Below the pieces are notes generated by a model. The model saw only the letters and a program-made list of their open reading frames with translations, was not told where the DNA came from and did not search any database. A stretch of DNA of 64,000 nucleotides from Epiperipatus broadwayi (Eukaryota; Onychophora; Udeonychophora; Euonychophora; Peripatidae). Position 1 is the stretch's first letter, and each line of letters begins with the position of its first letter. The stretch spans positions 124,001 through 188,000 of the forward strand of contig JAQFVV010000021.1 of NCBI GenBank assembly GCA_028023455.1, read 5' to 3'. The translations under genes were made by a program, and so were the position numbers. Below are positions 60,501 through 64,000 of this stretch, piece after piece.

Positions 60501-61536
60501 ATTACTGGAGAATAATCCATTTAAATAATTACACCTTGTGACAGTCATAGAAAATGTGCTATTTGCTTCATAGCTTGCTCCATGTGATCGCATGCAAAAT
60601 TGATTGCTTAATTCTGAAATCAATTTTTTTTCTCCCCATGCCCAAACTTGTCTCACAACTTTGTGACTGTGAGGGGTTACCTAGATCATTAAGCAAATGG
60701 CTTGGCATTTTAATTTTAAGATATAAATTTTAAAAAATATATTTTCCAAAAAGCAATAAATATACAACTGTATCTCAACCAAGGGAAGAGTTGACTGACA
60801 AAGATGGAGGGTGCTAAAAATACTCTAAATAAGCTTTACTGAAGACGCAAATATTGAAAGAACAAGGGGAATGGGATTAATTATAAATAAAAAGTGAAAG
60901 AATGTTATAAAGATTGATGATATATCAGAAAGAATAGCAAGCTTAGTTATTCAATTTTTGGAAAATATCGAAAGGAGTTAATTCAAGTTTATGCTCCAAT
61001 AAATTCTCATTGCACTGAAGAAGTAGAGGATTTTTATATGAGTGAAGAAAAGGTTTTTGAGCAGACCAAATAACATTTTAAATTGTGATGCGAGATTTTA
61101 ATGCTTCAATTGGTTAATGATTGAAAGATGAAAGTGCTACAGGTAGGGACACTGAATTGTGAAATTCACAGAAAAGGGAAACTGTATATTATGGATTCTT
61201 TCTCTGAGAAAAATTCTAAACAGAAATGGACATGGAAGCAACTGTATAAAGGTGCAGCAGAATGGCATTATATTTTGACTACTACAAGATTGTATTGTTT
61301 TAAAAGAATTTAACACAGGAAGTGATCATTGATTAGTGAGCTATAAAGTAAGTGACAATGCCAAATTAGAAAAACAAACATTATCAATAAAAACGGTAAC
61401 CACAGTTGATAAGCGTGGCGTTCAAAAATAATCCAATGAATTTAAAATTAAGATTTTTGCAAACTGTTTTACAATATTAGAAGATTTTGAATGTAGCTCA
61501 GATGCGAATGTAATCAATAGGAAAATAACTGATATA

Positions 61537-62501
61537 CACCTGGGTCTCGTTTTACGCGATAGATAGGTTCCTCAGAAAACACGCGCAAACGAAATCGCGC
61601 AAAAATAGACGTAACTTAACCTTGAAAAAGGGGGATACGGACTACGATTTTTCAAAAATCACGTAAAAGCAAAGCACCAACCTAAAATTACTTTAAAATT
61701 CGCGCAAAAAAAAAAAAAAAAAATAAGGAAATAAAATATGACTAATAAAAAATTTCAAATTTGAAAAAAATTGATACAAGACAAACTTTTTTTAACTATA
61801 ATATTTAATTTTATTCAAAACAATATATTTTTATGCATAATTTACAGTAATTTACATTTTTTTACACACGTTTTAATTATTATCACTATTTTCCGATAAA
61901 CAGGTTCGTTTGCAAACTGGAAAAAAATCAGATTCTTCACAAAAGGAAATAGAACTAGCGCCAATGTCACTCTCACGTTGTGTTAATGGTTTTCTGGTGA
62001 CAATGTAATTAGTAATTAATCTAACAACTAAAAATTAAATTCTTATTTTTGTCTTTAATTTTTTAATTTTCAATTTTAATTGTGCCCACTGCTATTACTC
62101 ACCTTTTAAAAATAAATGTGTGGACACTAAATGATTAATAATTGATTACGTTCTTTTTTAAAAAGCAAAAACAGAATGTGATTTAAAATGTAAAATTAAC
62201 ACGCACAATGTTTGAACAAATTTACATTATAATCTTGTAAAATTTAATGTGTTATACGTAAAATGTGGAAATCATGATTTTAATTTCATTATTGCATAAA
62301 ATCTTACTATTATAAAGCACTGATAATATTGAAATTACTAAGATGAAAGTCGAATTCCAATAATGTGCTATTACTTTCAATATACGCAAAATTTATTATT
62401 TAAAGTAATAGCGCATTATCGGAGTTCGACTTCCGGAGAAACATGAATCGCGTAACTTCAAAATCGTGTTAAATAAATCCGCGTAAAAAGAGACCCAGGT
62501 G
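61537..62501. mobile_element. Tigger/pogo-like MITE inserted in the RTE
   Basis: Ends cacctgggtctcgttttacg and inverse cgcgtaaaaagagacccagg with one mismatch in the first 22 bp; TA on both sides. The CTCGTTTT-x-CGCG end and the following ctcagaaaacacgcgcaaac resemble Tigger termini. 965 bp, no transposase frame, so it depends on a trans-acting pogo-family transposase. It is younger than the RTE copy it splits. Confidence 0.75.
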
Positions 62502-63712
62502 TACTATTAAAAATTGCTGAAAAAGGCAGTAATTTTCCAGTAAATTTTCTACTGAGACAAGATAACGCATGAAAAAAAAAAAAAATTAAAAAATACACAA
62601 AACTGATCCATTAAGCATTGAATGTCTAGAGTACTGTAAAATGTCATGAAAAGAGTTAATGATGATATAAGAAATATATCATTGTGAATTCGCAAAAAAA
62701 GTTATAAAAGAGAATAAAAGTATCAAAAGTGTAAAACAATATCTTGGTATTAGTAGGAAACTCATTTCCACAATAAGAAGAAAATATAGAACTACAGTAT
62801 TATAAAAAAAACAAGACAGATGATAACATAGAATGAGTGGATGAGCAATAATGAATTGTAGAACAAAAAAAAAAAGAAAACAGGGTATCTTCTACTATTA
62901 CTACATCTTTTCAATTGCTGAGCAATTTAAATGAAAAAGTGAAACATGCAATTAAATCTACGAAGATAAAAAAAGTTCAGATAATGATGTCTTAAAAGAA
63001 GCAGGTGAAAAATTGAAAAAAAAAACTATTGGCAAAATTATATACCAAGTGTCTAAATGATAAAGATGTTCCACATGATTGCAAGAATGTAAGAGTAATA
63101 CTGATATTTAAAAAGGGTGAGAAAGACATTTGAAATTACTGGCCGATCACTTTTTAATTGGTTCTATACCAAATATTTATCAAGTCAATTATAATTCATC
63201 TCTAGTAAACTTTATCTTTAAATCAATCAAAACTTCAAGCTGGATTTAAATAGTTGTAATACAACTGGTTATGTCCAATATGAACAGAAGTTATAGAAGG
63301 GAGCAACGAATATGAATTGCCACTATGCTTTGGATTTGTAGACTATAAAAAAGTACTTGATATTACAGTGATGAAAGCATTGGATCATCAAGGTATAGAG
63401 CCCAGATATCATCCCATTCTGAATATTTATCAAAATGCAATGGAAAAGATTAGATTATATAATCATACTAGGAAGATTAGTAGCAAAAAGAGTGTATGAC
63501 AGATTAATTCCATGTCTCCAAAACTTTTTATAGCAGTTTTACAAGAAGCATTTTGTGAATTAAAATGGAAAGACAAGGGAGTAAAAGTAAATGGAGATTA
63601 TTTCCATTATTTAGATTTTGCAGAAAATATGACTGTTTTTATTTGCAAATAATGCTTCAAAGCTTCAGAAAATGTGGCAAGAATGCTAAAAATACTAAAA
63701 CAAGGTTCAACC

Positions 63713-63840
63713 ACTAAACATCACATGATCACCATTTCTTATGCTTGTGCAAGCTGTTAAAACAGGGAAAACGCTCCATACAGTGGTGCCACTCAGTGCA
63801 AGCCTGAGTAATCAATGGATGCAAGAAGATTTGTGCATAA
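63713..63840 (-). repeat. HHR family-1 fragment inside the RTE
   Basis: cacatgatcaccatttctta, gttaaaacagg, aaaacgctccatacag, gtgccactcagtgcaagc and aatcaatggatgcaagaag match the family-1 unit upstream of its hammerhead (minus orientation). RTE coding resumes at about 63,845. Confidence 0.7.
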
Positions 63841-64000
63841 TATAATGATGAATTAGAAGTTAACAACTACAAATATCAAGTGAGATTATTAATACCGTTG
63901 GAAAAATGATGGATAAAATTAATCATATTAACTTGGATGGAGTGCTTTTGGTAGAAATAACTTCAAGGAAATACGAACTTGCATTCGAAAAGGGAGGTTT

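Larger units (their letters stand above)
60780..63995 (+). pseudogene. RTE-type LINE (AP endonuclease plus RT), degraded and interrupted
   Basis: Plus-strand fragments in family order. The endonuclease shows LIQVYAPINSHCTEEVEDFY, IMDSF then KQKWTWKQLYKG, and FNTGSDH. The Tigger-like insertion follows. RT then begins with DVLKEAGEKLKKK, KDVPHDCKNVRVILIFKKGE (RT1 region) and NYWP. Next come SNEYELPLCFGFVDYKKVLD (block A, the aspartate region degraded), QGIEPRYHPILNIYQNA, FHYLDFAENM in place of the FADD catalytic box, and finally DELEVNNYKYQ. Many stops and frameshifts; FAEN in place of FADD means a dead RT. The element continues past the end of the window. Confidence 0.75.

Overview
The window looks like about 64 kb of very AT-rich animal nuclear DNA (roughly a quarter to 30% G+C by eye). 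The evidence is the retroelements present (Penelope-like, RTE-type and a second LINE), the cut-and-paste elements (piggyBac, Tigger/pogo and hAT-like), the tRNA-derived and 5S-derived SINE-like pieces, long AT microsatellites and the absence of long open frames. I cannot name the species. No intact host protein-coding gene is visible, and most short open frames are chance or shadows of repeats. One minus-strand stretch (36,880-37,545) reads like a degraded or exon-like protein-coding segment of unknown identity.

The dominant theme is self-cleaving RNA. I recognise two dispersed repeat families that carry hammerhead ribozymes (HHRs). Family 1 is a repeat of about 455-465 bp with a 59-nt HHR. 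Copies lie at about 5.0, 7.4-8.0, 34.9-35.6 and 52.3 kb, with HHR-less fragments at 53.7 and 63.7 kb. Family 2 is a repeat of about 360 bp that joins a 44-nt HHR to a tRNA-like (B-box) end. Copies lie at 2.7-3.0, 21.7-22.0, 28.9-29.6 and 60.2-60.5 kb. Both resemble the HHR-bearing terminal repeats of Penelope-like elements (PLEs) and the non-autonomous elements called retrozymes.

PLEs are also present. A composite insertion at 11.19-14.94 kb has RT and GIY-YIG endonuclease coding regions on the minus strand, a truncated second tandem copy, an inverted end piece and a 12-bp flanking direct repeat. A second PLE lineage at 30.33-31.70 kb is a near-perfect palindrome with two identical 134-codon GIY-YIG frames reading outward. 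Smaller PLE remnants lie at 16.6, 41.3 and 42.4 kb.

A striking architectural regularity is that PLE, HHR and some tRNA-like repeats occur again and again as head-to-head inverted pairs (5.0, 14.6, 16.7, 21.85, 29.2, 31.0, 35.45, 42.97, 51.3 and 52.37 kb). This suggests a template-switch or snap-back step in their synthesis, or in some cases an assembly artefact.

Layout: 0-11 kb, LINE tail, HHR repeats and RTE tail; 11-15 kb, composite PLE; 15-20 kb, AT-rich with microsatellites; 20-23 kb, piggyBac MITE, family-2 inverted pair, hAT-like MITE and tRNA-derived SINE; 23-28.8 kb, featureless and extremely AT-rich; 28.8-32.6 kb, a cluster of palindromes; 34.7-35.7 kb, tRNA-Gly-like sequence and the best HHR composite; 36.7-37.6 kb, 5S-like piece and degraded coding stretch; 39-43 kb, LINE tail and PLE remnants; 44.0-45.5 kb, a 1.45-kb TIR element with a telomere-like 12-mer array; 45.5-50.3 kb, a less AT-rich block with a GC-rich island; 51-55 kb, tRNA palindrome, family-1 palindrome and minus-strand RTE remnant; 60-64 kb, plus-strand RTE remnant split by a Tigger-like MITE and a family-1 fragment.
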